NCBI GenBank assembly: GCA_903884425.1
Contig: CAISEP010000014.1
Location: 248,001 to 312,000, forward strand
Length of the DNA stretch: 64,000 bases
Source of the DNA: an uncultured Caulobacterales bacterium
Lineage (GTDB): Bacteria > Pseudomonadota > Alphaproteobacteria > Caulobacterales > Caulobacteraceae
Direction: 5' to 3'
Shown here: one piece after another, positions 27,005 to 36,792 of the stretch
Layout of the letters: each line of letters starts with the position of its first letter
Numbering within the stretch: the stretch's first letter is position 1
Made by a program: the position numbers and the translations under genes
The notes under the pieces: model-generated
Database searches by the model: none
The model's input: the letters and a program-made list of their open reading frames with translations, nothing else
Told to the model about the DNA's origin: nothing

Positions 27005-28177
27005 CTAGTAGGATCGCGGCAGGCCCAGCACGTGCTCGGCCACATAGGACAGGATCAGGTTGGTGGAGATCGGGGCCACCTGATAGAGCCGGGTCTCCCG
27101 GAACTTCCGCTCCACGTCGTATTCCTCGGCAAAGCCGAAGCCCCCATGGGTCTGGACGCACATGTCGGCGGCCCGCCAGCTGGCCTCGGAGGCCAGCATC
27201 TTGGCGATGTTCGCCTCCTCCCCGCAGGGGGCACCGGTGTCATAGAGCCGGGCGGCCTCCCGGGTCATCAGCTTGGCGGCCCGGACCTCGGCATAGGCCC
27301 TGGCAATGGGGAACTGGACCCCCTGGTTCTGGCCGATAGGGCGGTTGAACACCTGCCGGTCCCTGGCATAGGCCGTGGCCGTCTGCACGAACCAGCGCCC
27401 GTCGCCGATGCATTCCGACGCGATCAGGATCCGCTCGGCATTCATGCCGTCGAGGATGTAGCGGAAGCCCTTGCCTTCCTCCCCGATCAGGGAGTCGGCC
27501 GGAATCCTCAGATTGTCGAAGAAGATTTCCGTGGTGGCGTGGTTGAACAGGGTCCGGATCGGCTTGATGGTCAGGCCGTGGCCGACGGCATCGCGCATGT
27601 CCACCAGGAAGACCGACAGGCCGTCGGTCTTGCGCGCCACCTGGTCCTTCGGCGTGGTGCGGGCCAGGAGGATCATCAGGTCCGAATGCTCCGCCCGGCT
27701 GGTCCAGACCTTCTGGCCGTTGATCACATAGTGGTCGCCCTGGCGCTCGGCCCGGGTGCTGATGCTGGTGGTGTCGGTGCCGGCGGTGGGCTCGGTGACG
27801 CCGAAGGCCTGCAGGCGAAGCTCCCCGCTGGCGATCTTCGGAAGATAGGTGGCCTTCTGCCGCTCGCTGCCGTGCCGGAGCACCGTGCCCATCGTGTACA
27901 TCTGGGCGTGCAGGGCCGCGGCATTGGCCCCGCAGGCATGGACCTCCTCCAGGATCGCCGCGGCGGCGGTGAGCGGCAGGCCGGAGCCGCCATAGACCTC
28001 CGGGATCAGCGCGCCCAACAGGCCGGACCGGGTCATGGCCTCGACAAAGGCCGTGGGATAGGACCGCTCCCGGTCCCGCTCCCGCCAGTAGGGGCCGGGG
28101 AAATCGGCGCACAGCTTGCGGACCGTCTCCAGGATGGGTTCGAGATCGGCAGTGTCCATCAGCTCGGCATGGGCCAT
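27005..28177 (-). CDS. acyl-CoA dehydrogenase
   Basis: FAD-dependent oxidation of an acyl-CoA to the enoyl-CoA. The 390 residues have LLGALIPEVYGGSGLPLTAAA, the FAD/substrate motif LQAFGVTEPTAGTDTTSIST, GQKVWTSRAEHSDLM, PIGQNQGVQFPIARAYAEV and the C-terminal CVQTHGGFGFAEEYDVERKF. Start ATG 28177 is supported by length and by the change to nonsense-like sequence upstream. The gene is divergent from rpoZ, 174 bases apart, and stands alone. The LNAERILIASE-type segment fits the short/branched or 'unknown substrate' ACAD groups. Confidence 0.93.
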   Translation of the reverse strand: MAHAELMDTADLEPILETVRKLCADFPGPYWRERDRERSYPTAFVEAMTRSGLLGALIPEVYGGSGLPLTAAAAILEEVHACGANAAALHAQMYTMGTVLRHGSERQKATYLPKIASGELRLQAFGVTEPTAGTDTTSISTRAERQGDHYVINGQKVWTSRAEHSDLMILLARTTPKDQVARKTDGLSVFLVDMRDAVGHGLTIKPIRTLFNHATTEIFFDNLRIPADSLIGEEGKGFRYILDGMNAERILIASECIGDGRWFVQTATAYARDRQVFNRPIGQNQGVQFPIARAYAEVRAAKLMTREAARLYDTGAPCGEEANIAKMLASEASWRAADMCVQTHGGFGFAEEYDVERKFRETRLYQVAPISTNLILSYVAEHVLGLPRSY

Positions 28178-28291
28178 CGGGCGTCCCTTGTCGGTGTCAT
28201 TCGGTCGTCGGGCCCTCCGGATTAAACGGCCGCGCCGGAAAGGCAATCCGGACCTTGGGTCAGGCGATGCCGGGGTGACCTCCCTTCGCGA

Positions 28292-28320
28292 TTGCAAAAC
28301 CGGCCTGTTCGGCCTATCTA
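28292..28320 (+). promoter_or_regulatory. rpoZ-relA operon promoter
   Basis: TTGCAA, 17-base spacer, TATCTA, 31 bases before the rpoZ ATG. It would drive rpoZ and the overlapping relA/spoT gene. Confidence 0.5.
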
Positions 28321-28351
28321 CACCGGTTCCGAGACTATCCTTGAGGATCGA

Positions 28352-28711
28352 ATGGCCCGCGTCACCGTCGAAGACTGCGTCGAACGAGTTCCCAACCGCT
28401 TCAGCCTGGTGCTGCTGGCGGCGCATCGTGCGCGGGGCATCGCCACCGGCGCGGAACTGCTCGTGGACCGGGACAACGACAAGAACCCCGTGGTCGCCCT
28501 TCGGGAAATCGCCGACGGCGTGGTCGAGGCCGATGCCCTGAGCGAGTCCATGATCGGCACCCTGCAGCGGGTGGATGAACGCACGGAAGCCGAGGAAGAG
28601 GCCGAGGCCCTGGCCCTGCTGGCCGATCCCCAGCACATGCACATGAGCGAGCAGGAACTCGTCCGCGCGCTGCAGAGCGACCGGGACGGCGGCCAGGAGG
28701 ATCGCTACTGA
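28352..28711 (+). CDS. rpoZ: RNA polymerase omega subunit
   Basis: Stabilises the beta-prime subunit and takes part in the ppGpp site 1 in proteobacteria. The 119 residues open with [20 protein letters not shown] and [10 protein letters not shown], then [13 protein letters not shown], all diagnostic. The C-terminal acidic tail with [13 protein letters not shown] is usual in alphaproteobacteria. The ATG at 28352 is the obvious start. Its last codons contain the AGGAGG of the following RelA/SpoT gene, and the two genes overlap by four bases, so ppGpp synthesis is translationally tied to one of its targets. Confidence 0.96.
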   Translation: MARVTVEDCVERVPNRFSLVLLAAHRARGIATGAELLVDRDNDKNPVVALREIADGVVEADALSESMIGTLQRVDERTEAEEEAEALALLADPQHMHMSEQELVRALQSDRDGGQEDRY

Positions 28712-30990
28712 CGCCCCCGGGCGTCGAGCCGCTTTCCCCTCCAACGGCGTCGGACCCGGCGCCGGTTCCGACCCTTGAGACCCCCCCGCGACCGGAGGCT
28801 GCCAAGCCGAAGCCCGGTCCGCGCTATCTTCGCCAGTTCGAGCTGATCGACCGGGTCAAGAGCTACGACCCCACCGCGGACGAGGCGCTGCTGAACCGCG
28901 CCTATGTCTATGCCATGCGCATGCACGGGGCCCAGCTGCGGGCCTCCGGCGACCCCTATTTCGCCCATCCCATCGAGGTGGCGGGGATTCTCACCGAATA
29001 CCGCCTCGACACCGCCGCCATCGTCACAGCCCTGCTGCATGACGTGATCGAGGACACCGCCGCCACCCGGGACGACATTGCCGGCCTGTTCGGCGAGGAG
29101 GTGGCGGAACTGGTGGAGGGGGTCACCAAACTCTCCCGCCTCGAACTCAATTCCGAGCAGACCCGCCAGGCGGAAAACCTGCGCAAGTTCATCCTGGCCA
29201 TCTCCAAGGATGTCCGGGTGCTGCTGGTGAAGCTGGCGGACCGGCTGCACAACATGCGGACCCTGCACTTCATCCAGAAGCCCGCCAAGCGGGAGCGGAT
29301 CGCCCGGGAAACCCTTGAAATCTATGCGCCGCTCGCCCGGTCCATCGGCTGCCATCGCATCTGCAGCGAGCTGGAGGAGCTGGCCTTTGCCGAGCTGAAC
29401 CCCACGGCCCGGGACGCGATCCTGCGGCGCCTGGACCAGATGCGCGCCAATCAGGGGCGGGCGGTCTCGGCCGTGTCGGAGGAAATCACCCAGCGGCTGA
29501 TGGACGCCCGGGTCGAGGCCCGGGTCTATGGCCGGGAAAAGCAGGCCTATTCCATCTGGCGCAAGCTGCAGCGCAAGACCGTGGCCTTCTCCCAGCTGTC
29601 GGACATCTATGCCTTCCGCGTGATCGTGGACACGGAGGAGGACTGCTACCGGTCGCTGGGCGTCATCCACCGGGCGTGGCCCTGCGTGCCGGACCGGTTC
29701 AAGGACTACATCTCCACGCCTAAGCGGAACAACTACCGCTCCCTGCACACCACCATCGTCGGCCCCCGGGGCATGCGCATCGAGATGCAGATCCGCACCG
29801 ACGCCATGGACCGCATCGCCGAGGAGGGCATTGCTGCCCACTGGCGCTACAAGGACACCTCCTACGGCTTCGATGCCGAGGCGGCGCAGGAGCAGGGTGG
29901 GCGCGACCCCCTGATCAACCTGCGTCATCTGGTCCAGGTTCTGGAGCATGGCGGCGATGCCGAAGACCTGGTCGAGCACGCCAAGCTGGAGATGTTCCTC
30001 GACCAGGTGTTCGTCTTCACCCCCAAGGGCAAGTTGATCAGCCTGCCGCGGGGGGCCATGCCGCTGGACTTCGCCTATGCCGTGCACACCGACGTGGGCG
30101 ACCGGGCCATCGGCGTGAAGATCAACGGGGAGCTGAAGCCCCTGCGGACCCCCCTGTCCAACGGCGACGTGCTGGAGGTGGTCACCGGGCCGAAGCCGGC
30201 CATGCCGCCGGACTGGCGGTCCCTGACCGTCACCGGCCGGGCCCGCTCCGCCATCCGCCGGCATATCCGCCAGGTGGAGAAGGAGGAGTTCGTCCGCATC
30301 GGACGGGCCGCCATCGATCAGACCTTCCTGCGGGCGGGCAAGAGCCGGGCGGATGTGACCTTGCGCCCGGCGCTCGACCGCTTCGCCACGCCCACGGAGG
30401 AGGACCTCTACGAGGCCGTCGGCCGCGGTCGGGTGGCGGGAAACCTGGTGCTGGAGACGGTGTTCCCCGGGCTGAAGGACAGCGAGCGCGCCGCGGCCGC
30501 GGCCCGGGTGCGGATCGAGGACGGCAAGGGCGCGCGCCTCTATGTCCGGGGCGGCGGCATTGCCAGCGGCACCAGCCTGCACTTCGCCAGTTGCTGCTCC
30601 CCCGTTCCCGGGGACCGGATCGTGGGCATCCTCCAGCCGGACGAGAGCATCGCCGTCCACACCATCGACTGCACCCGGCTGGCGGAGTTCGAGGACGAGG
30701 ACGCGCTTTGGCGGGACCTGCACTGGACCGCGGAAGCCGAGACCCACACCATCAGCCGCAGCCGCCTGACCGCCACCGTGCGGGACGCGCCGGGGGTGCT
30801 GGGCCAGGTCTGCACCCTGATCGGCGAGGCCCAGGGCAACATCGTCAACATGCGCATGCATCACCGGCAGTCGGACTTCTTCGACGTGGATTTCGACATC
30901 GACGTGATCGACGCCCGGCACATCACCCATATCACCGCTGCCCTCAGGGCCTGTCCGTCGGTGGAGACGGTGGACCGGGTGCGCGGCTGA
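28708..30990 (+). CDS. rel: bifunctional (p)ppGpp synthetase/hydrolase, apparent CTG start
   Basis: Makes and degrades the alarmone ppGpp. The frame holds an HD hydrolase domain ([25 protein letters not shown]), a synthetase domain ([27 protein letters not shown]), a TGS domain ([20 protein letters not shown]) and a C-terminal ACT domain. The first ATG (28915) would cut the HD domain in half, since [19 protein letters not shown] and LNRAYVYA upstream are in frame and conserved. No ATG, GTG or TTG exists between there and the rpoZ overlap. A CTG at 28708 follows AGGAGG by seven bases, giving 760 residues. The HD motif is intact, so hydrolase activity is expected. Confidence 0.93.
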   Translation: MTPPGVEPLSPPTASDPAPVPTLETPPRPEAAKPKPGPRYLRQFELIDRVKSYDPTADEALLNRAYVYAMRMHGAQLRASGDPYFAHPIEVAGILTEYRLDTAAIVTALLHDVIEDTAATRDDIAGLFGEEVAELVEGVTKLSRLELNSEQTRQAENLRKFILAISKDVRVLLVKLADRLHNMRTLHFIQKPAKRERIARETLEIYAPLARSIGCHRICSELEELAFAELNPTARDAILRRLDQMRANQGRAVSAVSEEITQRLMDARVEARVYGREKQAYSIWRKLQRKTVAFSQLSDIYAFRVIVDTEEDCYRSLGVIHRAWPCVPDRFKDYISTPKRNNYRSLHTTIVGPRGMRIEMQIRTDAMDRIAEEGIAAHWRYKDTSYGFDAEAAQEQGGRDPLINLRHLVQVLEHGGDAEDLVEHAKLEMFLDQVFVFTPKGKLISLPRGAMPLDFAYAVHTDVGDRAIGVKINGELKPLRTPLSNGDVLEVVTGPKPAMPPDWRSLTVTGRARSAIRRHIRQVEKEEFVRIGRAAIDQTFLRAGKSRADVTLRPALDRFATPTEEDLYEAVGRGRVAGNLVLETVFPGLKDSERAAAAARVRIEDGKGARLYVRGGGIASGTSLHFASCCSPVPGDRIVGILQPDESIAVHTIDCTRLAEFEDEDALWRDLHWTAEAETHTISRSRLTATVRDAPGVLGQVCTLIGEAQGNIVNMRMHHRQSDFFDVDFDIDVIDARHITHITAALRACPSVETVDRVRG

Positions 30991-31565
30991 TGCGGCGCGG
31001 GTTGCTGGCAGTGGCGATGGCCGCGATGCTGGCCACGGGGGCCGGTGCCGCCCCGGCCGTCCCGGACCCGGAAGTCTCCGCCTGCACGGAGCTGGGCGAT
31101 GCCGTGGAGATCGAGGACGGCCGGACCATCGCCATCCTCCAGGCCGATCTGGTGGCCGGACACTATGACGCCGTCGTGGCAAGGACCGCGGAGGTCGAGG
31201 CCCTGCTGCGCCGCCATGCAGGCCGTCACCGGATCGAGCGGTGCGGCGACATAGTCCGCGTGAATTCCGGCAATGCGGATGACGCCCTGTTCGCCCAGGC
31301 CGACATGGTGGGCACGATCACCAAGTCCACGGCTTCGAAGATCGTCGTGGATTCGGCCCAGTCCTATCTGGTCACGGGCTATGCCCTGGCCGCGGCCCTG
31401 GCACTGGAGCGGCAGGATACCGCGGCGGCCGCGCGCTGGATCGCCGCCGGCCGGGTCCTGGCCCCGGCGGAGCCCCTGTTCGCGACCCTGGAGCGGGACA
31501 AGTACCCCTATGGCGGGGCCCTGCAGGCTCTCGGGTTCGAGATTTTCCGCCGGACGCCGCACTAG
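30990..31565 (+). CDS. exported protein of unknown function
   Basis: A 191-residue protein I do not recognise. It begins with a Sec signal peptide ([20 protein letters not shown], cleavage near residue 21), so it is probably periplasmic. The mature part has two cysteines near its ends (EVSACTELG and IERCGDIV), a Gly/Asn 'VNSGNADDAL' segment and Ala-rich helices (GYALAAALALERQDTAAAAR). The ATG overlaps the last base of the rel stop, so it is the third gene of the rpoZ-rel operon. An exported gene at this position is not part of the standard order. Confidence 0.75.
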   Translation: MRRGLLAVAMAAMLATGAGAAPAVPDPEVSACTELGDAVEIEDGRTIAILQADLVAGHYDAVVARTAEVEALLRRHAGRHRIERCGDIVRVNSGNADDALFAQADMVGTITKSTASKIVVDSAQSYLVTGYALAAALALERQDTAAAARWIAAGRVLAPAEPLFATLERDKYPYGGALQALGFEIFRRTPH

Positions 31566-31613
31566 CCGCCGCGGCCTCTTTTCCTTCCGCCCGTTTCACC
31601 TTACCTGAGGCGC

Positions 31614-32198
31614 ATGACCTCAGATGACGTGATCGCTGAATTCCGCGCATGCGGCGCCCTCCGCGAGGGGCATTTCGTCCTGTCTTCCGGCCTGCACAGC
31701 CCGGTGTTCCTGCAGAAGAACCTCGTCTTCATGCATGCGGACCGGACGGAGCGCCTGTGCAAGGCGCTGGCCCACAAGATCACCGCCGCCGTGGGGGCCG
31801 TGGACATCGTCGTCTCCCCCGCCGTGGGGGCGATCATACCCGGCTACGAGACGGCCCGGCATCTGGGTGTGCCGTCGGTCTATGTGGAGCGGGAAGGGGG
31901 CAGGTTCCGCCTGCGCCGGGGCTTCCATCTCGAACCGGGAGCGCGGGTGGCCATGGTGGAGGACATCGTCACCACCGGCCTGTCGTCCCGTGAGTGCATC
32001 GAGGCCATCCGCGAGGCGGGGGGCGAGGTGGTCTGTGCCGCCTGCATCGTCGACCGGTCCGGCGGCCGGGCCGATGTGGGTGCCCCGATGGTGGCCCTGG
32101 CGACCCTGGACGTGCCCGCCTATCCCGCCGACGCCCTGCCGCAGGAACTGGCCGCCACCCCCATCGAGGACCCGGGCAGCCGGCGACTGAAGTCATGA
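31614..32198 (+). CDS. pyrE: orotate phosphoribosyltransferase
   Basis: Joins orotate to PRPP in pyrimidine synthesis. The 194 residues contain [54 protein letters not shown] and the PRPP-binding loop [14 protein letters not shown]. This is the short form without an OMP decarboxylase fusion. TGAGG precedes the ATG. The stop overlaps the pdxJ start as ATGA. Confidence 0.95.
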   Translation: MTSDDVIAEFRACGALREGHFVLSSGLHSPVFLQKNLVFMHADRTERLCKALAHKITAAVGAVDIVVSPAVGAIIPGYETARHLGVPSVYVEREGGRFRLRRGFHLEPGARVAMVEDIVTTGLSSRECIEAIREAGGEVVCAACIVDRSGGRADVGAPMVALATLDVPAYPADALPQELAATPIEDPGSRRLKS

Positions 32199-32950
32199 CC
32201 CGACGCCTGCGCCTGGGCGTCAATATCGACCATGTGGCCACCATCCGGAACGCCCGGGGCGGGACCCATCCGGAGCCCCTGCGCGCCGCCGAGGCCGCCA
32301 TTGCCGCAGGGGCGGACGGGATCACCGCGCACCTGCGGGAGGACCGCCGGCACATCTCGGATGCGGATATCGAGCAACTGTCCGCCGCCTGCGCGCGCCT
32401 GGGTCGGCCCCTGAACTTCGAGATGGCCGTCACCGACGAGATGCGGGACATCGCGCTGCGCCACCGCCCCCATGCCGCCTGCCTGGTGCCGGAGCGGCGG
32501 GAGGAGCGCACCACCGAGGGCGGGCTCGACGTGGCGCGGGGCCACAACGCCATCGCCCCCGTGGTCCGCAGCCTGCGGGACGCCGGTATCCGCGTGTCCC
32601 TGTTCATCGAGGCCAATCCCGTTCAGATCGCCGTCGCCGAGGCCCTCGGGGCCGAGGTGGTGGAGCTGCACACGGGGGCCTATTGCGATGCGGTCAAGGA
32701 CGGGGACGCCGAGGCCGCGGCCCGCCTTCTCGACCAGCTGCGCAGCGGTGCCGTCGAGGCCGCCCGCCGCGGGCTGGAGGTCCATGCCGGGCACGGCATC
32801 GACTTCGCCAGTGTCGGCCCGGTGTCGGAAATCCCCGAGGTGGTGGAGCTGAACATCGGCCATTTCCTGATTGGCGAGGCCATCTTCACCGGCCTGGACG
32901 GGGTCATTGCCGAGATGCGGCGGCGCATGGACGCGGCGAGGGGCCTGTGA
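32195..32950 (+). CDS. pdxJ: pyridoxine 5'-phosphate synthase
   Basis: Condenses deoxyxylulose 5-phosphate with aminoacetone phosphate to give pyridoxine phosphate. The 251 residues begin [19 protein letters not shown], then [43 protein letters not shown] and the phosphate-binding C-terminal [14 protein letters not shown]. The catalytic His of HAGHGIDF is present. It overlaps pyrE upstream and acpS downstream (GTGA), so the three are coupled. Confidence 0.97.
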   Translation: MTRRLRLGVNIDHVATIRNARGGTHPEPLRAAEAAIAAGADGITAHLREDRRHISDADIEQLSAACARLGRPLNFEMAVTDEMRDIALRHRPHAACLVPERREERTTEGGLDVARGHNAIAPVVRSLRDAGIRVSLFIEANPVQIAVAEALGAEVVELHTGAYCDAVKDGDAEAAARLLDQLRSGAVEAARRGLEVHAGHGIDFASVGPVSEIPEVVELNIGHFLIGEAIFTGLDGVIAEMRRRMDAARGL

Positions 32951-33351
32951 TCATCGGGATCGGCTCGGACCTGTGCGACATCCGCCGGATCCAGGGGACC
33001 CTCGACCGGTTCGGGGATCGGTTCGTCCAGCGCATCTTCACCGACGTGGAGCGCCAGCGCTCCGAACGCAAGAACGACCGGGCGGCCAGCTATGCCAAGC
33101 GGTTCGCCGCCAAGGAGGCCTGTTCCAAGGCCCTGGGGACCGGCATGCACCAGGGGGTGGCGTGGCGGGACATGGGGGTCATCAACCTGCGCTCCGGCAA
33201 GCCCACCATGGCCCTGACGGGCGGGGCCGCCGCGCGGCTGGCGCAACTGGTCCCGGAGGGGCACACGGCGGTCATCCATCTCAGCCTGACCGACGAGATT
33301 CCCATTGCCCAGGCCTTCGTGATCATCGAGGCCGTGCCGGTTGTCAGCTAA
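32947..33351 (+). CDS. acpS: holo-[acyl carrier protein] synthase
   Basis: Attaches the phosphopantetheine arm to acyl carrier protein. The 134 residues start at GTG 32947 with [20 protein letters not shown] (metal-binding Asp) and contain [17 protein letters not shown] (conserved Glu and Lys) and VIHLSLTDE. Its GTG overlaps the pdxJ stop. pdxJ-acpS-lepB-rnc-era is a classic conserved order. Confidence 0.96.
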   Translation: MIIGIGSDLCDIRRIQGTLDRFGDRFVQRIFTDVERQRSERKNDRAASYAKRFAAKEACSKALGTGMHQGVAWRDMGVINLRSGKPTMALTGGAAARLAQLVPEGHTAVIHLSLTDEIPIAQAFVIIEAVPVVS

Positions 33352-33474
33352 GCGCGACGTTTTGTCTTGCAAACCTTACATATTGCTAACTTGCCCTGCG
33401 TCCCGCGAGACAGTAGCTAGAGGCTCTGGCATCACGGACGGTGCCGGTTGCGCCTCTCGAACCCGGGCTGTCCC

Positions 33475-34353
33475 ATGACCCAATCCACCGACACGGCCGA
33501 CGCTCCGAAGGACGAGGCCCCGGCCCCGACCCTGGCCGCTCAGGCATCGGAGCTCGGCGGCACGGTGTTCGTGGCGCTGGCCCTGGCCATGGTCGTGCGG
33601 CTCCTGCTGTTCCAGCCCTTCACCATTCCGTCCGCCTCGATGGAGCCGACCCTGTACGAGGGGGACTACATCGTCGTGTCCAAGTTCAGCTACGGCTGGT
33701 CGCGGCACTCGATCCTGTTCAGCCCGCCCCTGTTCCGCGGCCGGGTGCTGGGGCGTGAGCCGACCCGGGGGGACGTGATCGTCTTCAAGCTGCCCCGGGA
33801 CAATTCCAAGGACTACATCAAGCGTCTGATCGGCCTTCCCGGCGACCGGATCCAGGTGAAGGCCGGACAGCTCTACATCAATGACGTGGCCGAGCGGCGC
33901 ACGCCGCTGGCCGCCGGAGACGCCACCTGCCCGGGCCTGGGCGTGGTGCAGCAGGTGCCGCGATACTCCGAGACCCTCCCCAACGGGGTCGTCCATTCGA
34001 TCAACAGCTGCCTCGGGGCCACGGGGCCTGCGGACAATACCGGCGTCTATGTGGTGCCGCCGCACTGCTACTTCATGATGGGCGACAACCGGGACAACAG
34101 CTCCGACAGCCGCTTCAACCCGCTGGTGACCCCAGACGTCGCAGCCTACAACGGCTGCCCGTGGGATCCGGCCCTGGACGAGGCGCTGGGTGCCGCGGCC
34201 CTGGAGGGCGGGGTGGGCTTCGTCCCGGCGGAGAACCTGGAAGGCAAGGCGGACCTGATCCTGTTCTCCTGGCGTCAGGGGGCCAGCCTGTTCAAGCCCT
34301 GGACCTGGTTCCTCAATGCCCGTTGGGACCGGTTCCTGCATCCCCTGAGATGA
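33475..34353 (+). CDS. lepB: signal peptidase I
   Basis: Cleaves Sec and Tat signal peptides at the periplasmic face of the inner membrane. The 292 residues have one N-terminal membrane segment (VFVALALAMVVRLLLF), the catalytic Ser in IPSASMEPTL, the catalytic Lys in YIKRLIGLPGDRI, and the GDNRDNSSDSR box. A long insert (about residues 130-170, with two Cys) lies before that box, as in several alphaproteobacteria. ATG 33475 is preferred to one nine codons upstream. The stop overlaps the rnc start. Confidence 0.95.
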   Translation: MTQSTDTADAPKDEAPAPTLAAQASELGGTVFVALALAMVVRLLLFQPFTIPSASMEPTLYEGDYIVVSKFSYGWSRHSILFSPPLFRGRVLGREPTRGDVIVFKLPRDNSKDYIKRLIGLPGDRIQVKAGQLYINDVAERRTPLAAGDATCPGLGVVQQVPRYSETLPNGVVHSINSCLGATGPADNTGVYVVPPHCYFMMGDNRDNSSDSRFNPLVTPDVAAYNGCPWDPALDEALGAAALEGGVGFVPAENLEGKADLILFSWRQGASLFKPWTWFLNARWDRFLHPLR

Positions 34354-35045
34354 ATACCCGACACGCGGCGATCGACGCGCTTCAGGCACGCCTCGGCTAC
34401 CGGTTCCAGCGGGCGGACCTGCTGGAGGAGGCGCTGACCCATGCCAGCGCCGGGGAGGGCGCGCGCAAGGTCGTGCACAACGAGCGCCTGGAGTTCCTGG
34501 GCGACCGGGTGCTTAACCTCCTGGTGGCGGAGCGGCTGATGGCCGTCTATCCCGCCGCTACGGAGGGGGACCTGTCCAAGCGCCTGGCGGTCCTCGTCAA
34601 TCGCGCCACCTGCGCCGCCGTCGGGCGGGAGATCGGCATCGGCCCGGCCCTGCGCCTGCCGGGGGGTGAGACCCGCCGCGGGGCGCGGGACCAGGACACG
34701 CTGCTCGCCGATGCCATGGAGGCCCTGCTGGCCGCCATCTATCTGGAAGCGGGCATAGATGCCGTGCGGTCGGTGGTCACGGCGATCTGGCAACCGGCCT
34801 TTGAGCGGATCGAGACCGTGGGCTTCAAGAATCCCAAGTCGGAGTTGCAGGAGTGGGCCGCGGCGCGCAAGCTGGGTCCGCCCCGTTACGAGGTCACCGG
34901 CCGGGTCGGGCCGGATCATGCGCCCGTCTTCACGGTGACCGTCACCGTCGATGGATGCGCACCGGGCGCAGGGACGGGCCCGTCCCGTCAGGATGCAGAA
35001 AAGGCGGCGGCGACGGCGCTGCTGAAACGTGAAGGACTTCAATGA
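34350..35045 (+). CDS. rnc: ribonuclease III
   Basis: Cuts double-stranded RNA during rRNA processing and decay. The 231 residues contain the signature NERLEFLGDRVLNLLVAERL, DTLLADAMEALLAAIYLEAG (second metal-binding acidic pair) and a C-terminal dsRNA-binding domain (NPKSELQEWAAARKLGPPRY, RQDAEKAAATALL). The Arg after the signature Asp, where many enzymes have Ser, is frequent in alphaproteobacteria. The ATG overlaps the lepB stop. Confidence 0.96.
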   Translation: MNTRHAAIDALQARLGYRFQRADLLEEALTHASAGEGARKVVHNERLEFLGDRVLNLLVAERLMAVYPAATEGDLSKRLAVLVNRATCAAVGREIGIGPALRLPGGETRRGARDQDTLLADAMEALLAAIYLEAGIDAVRSVVTAIWQPAFERIETVGFKNPKSELQEWAAARKLGPPRYEVTGRVGPDHAPVFTVTVTVDGCAPGAGTGPSRQDAEKAAATALLKREGLQ

Positions 35046-35055
35046 GCAATCGCCC

Positions 35056-36000
35056 ATGAGCGACGCCCCCACCCGCGCCGGCTTCGTCGCGGTCATCGGC
35101 GCGCCCAACGCCGGCAAGTCGACCCTGGTCAATCGCCTGGTGGGCGCCAAGGTCACCATCGTCACCCGCAAGGTCCAGACCACGCGCTTTCCCGTGCGCG
35201 GCGTGGCCATGGAGGGGACCTCCCAGATCGTGCTGGTGGACACGCCCGGCGTGTTCAAGCCCAAGCGGCGGCTGGACCGGGCCATGGTCCGCTCCGTCTG
35301 GACCGGGGTGGACGAGGCCGATGCCGTGGTCCATCTCGTGGACGCCGCCGCCGAGGTGGCGGTGGAGGACGGCAAGGCCAGCGGCGCCGACCGCTTCGCG
35401 GTGGAGGACACCCAGAGCATCGTCGACAGCCTGAAGGCCTCGGGCCGCAAGGTGATCCTGGCCCTCAACAAGCTGGACGAGACCCCGCGGGAGCGCCTCC
35501 TGGGCCTGTCCGCCCGGCTGTTCGCCACCGGCGTCTATGACGAGGTCTTCATGATCTCCGCCGAGAAGGGCTACGGCGTGCAGGACCTGAAGGTCCGCCT
35601 GGCCGCCCTGATGCCGGAGGGGCCTTTCCTCTATCCCGAGGACCAGACCGCCGACCTGCCCGTGCGCCTGCTGGCCGCGGAGATCACCCGGGAAAAGGTC
35701 TATCTGCGGGTGCATGAGGAACTGCCCTATTCGGCGGCGGTGGAGACCACCAGCTTCACCGAGGCCAAGGGCGGCGCGGTGCGGATCGAGCAGACCGTCT
35801 ATGTGGAGCGGGACGGCCAGCGGGCCATCATGCTCGGCAAGGGGGGCGAGACCCTGAAATGGATCGGCCAGAAGGCCCGGGAGGAGCTGTGCGAGATCCT
35901 GGACCGCAAGGTCCATCTGTTCCTGCACGTGAAGGTCCGGGAGAACTGGCAGGAGAGCCGGGAGTTCTATTCCGACACCGGCCTCGACTATGATGTCTGA
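35056..36000 (+). CDS. era: GTPase Era
   Basis: Binds 16S rRNA and helps 30S maturation. The 314 residues have the G1 loop IGAPNAGKSTLVNRLVG, G3 VDTPGVF, G4 ALNKLDE, and a KH domain (AIMLGKGGETLKWIGQKARE followed by LHVKVRENW). The ATG at 35056 is chosen; a GTG nine codons upstream (35029) that overlaps rnc is an alternative. Tightly packed after rnc and before recO. Confidence 0.96.
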   Translation: MSDAPTRAGFVAVIGAPNAGKSTLVNRLVGAKVTIVTRKVQTTRFPVRGVAMEGTSQIVLVDTPGVFKPKRRLDRAMVRSVWTGVDEADAVVHLVDAAAEVAVEDGKASGADRFAVEDTQSIVDSLKASGRKVILALNKLDETPRERLLGLSARLFATGVYDEVFMISAEKGYGVQDLKVRLAALMPEGPFLYPEDQTADLPVRLLAAEITREKVYLRVHEELPYSAAVETTSFTEAKGGAVRIEQTVYVERDGQRAIMLGKGGETLKWIGQKAREELCEILDRKVHLFLHVKVRENWQESREFYSDTGLDYDV

Positions 36001-36012
36001 CGGGATGTCCTG

Positions 36013-36744
36013 ATGGAGTGGGAGGACGACGCCTATGTCCTCTCCGCCCGGGCGTTCGGCGAGAGCGGCGCCATCGTGGAGCTTCTGACCGAAGGCCACG
36101 GACGCCATGCCGCCCATGTGGCGGGCGGGGCGTCACGACGGATGAAGCCGGTGCTGCAGCCGGGGGCCCAGGTGGTGGCCCGGTTCCGCGCCCGGTCGTC
36201 GGACCAGCTGGGCGCCGCCACCCTGGAGCCGGTGGGGGAGGGACCCTCGGCCCTGTTCGATGATCCCCTGGCCCTTGCGGGTCTGGCGGCGGCGGCCAGC
36301 GTGGCCGTCGGGGCCCTGCCGGAGCGGGAACCCCAGCCCGGCGTCTATCTGGCCTTCGGGGCCCTGGTGCAGACGCTTACCCTCACCGACCTGTGGCCGG
36401 CGGTCTTCGTGAAGTTCGAGGCGGGTCTGCTGGAGGCCCTGGGCTTCGGCATGGACCTCAGCCGCTGCGGGGCCACCGGCGCGACGGACGACCTGATCTA
36501 TGTGAGCCCCCGCACCGGCCGGGCCGTCAGCCGGTCGGCGGGGGAGCCCTACAAGGACCGGCTGCTGCGTCTGCCGCCGTTCCTGCTCGGGGCCCAGGCG
36601 GGCCTGCAGCCGGGGGACATTGCCGACGGCTTCGCCCTGACCGGGGCCTTCCTGCAGCGTCACGTGTTCGATCCCCTGAACCGGCCACTGCCGCCCGCGC
36701 GGGTCTGGCTGCTGGACAAGCTGCAGGACGCCGACCGCCTCTGA
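36013..36744 (+). CDS. recO: DNA repair protein RecO
   Basis: Helps RecR load RecA on SSB-coated single strands. The 243 residues have the N-terminal OB fold (WEDDAYVLSARAFGESGAIV followed by ELLTEGHGRHAAHV), a helical middle and the typical GFGMDLSRCGATG segment. The zinc-binding cysteines seen in some RecO proteins are mostly absent; only the CGATG Cys remains. It completes the rnc-era-recO run and is followed by parC after 48 bases. Confidence 0.92.
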   Translation: MEWEDDAYVLSARAFGESGAIVELLTEGHGRHAAHVAGGASRRMKPVLQPGAQVVARFRARSSDQLGAATLEPVGEGPSALFDDPLALAGLAAAASVAVGALPEREPQPGVYLAFGALVQTLTLTDLWPAVFVKFEAGLLEALGFGMDLSRCGATGATDDLIYVSPRTGRAVSRSAGEPYKDRLLRLPPFLLGAQAGLQPGDIADGFALTGAFLQRHVFDPLNRPLPPARVWLLDKLQDADRL

Positions 36745-36792
36745 CCCTGCAACGCCCGACCCACGAAGGGCCGACTCAGCTAGACTGGACCC

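Noticed and set aside
34491-34520. RNase III signature with Arg after the Asp
   Set aside because: This substitution is common in alphaproteobacterial enzymes and does not indicate loss of function.
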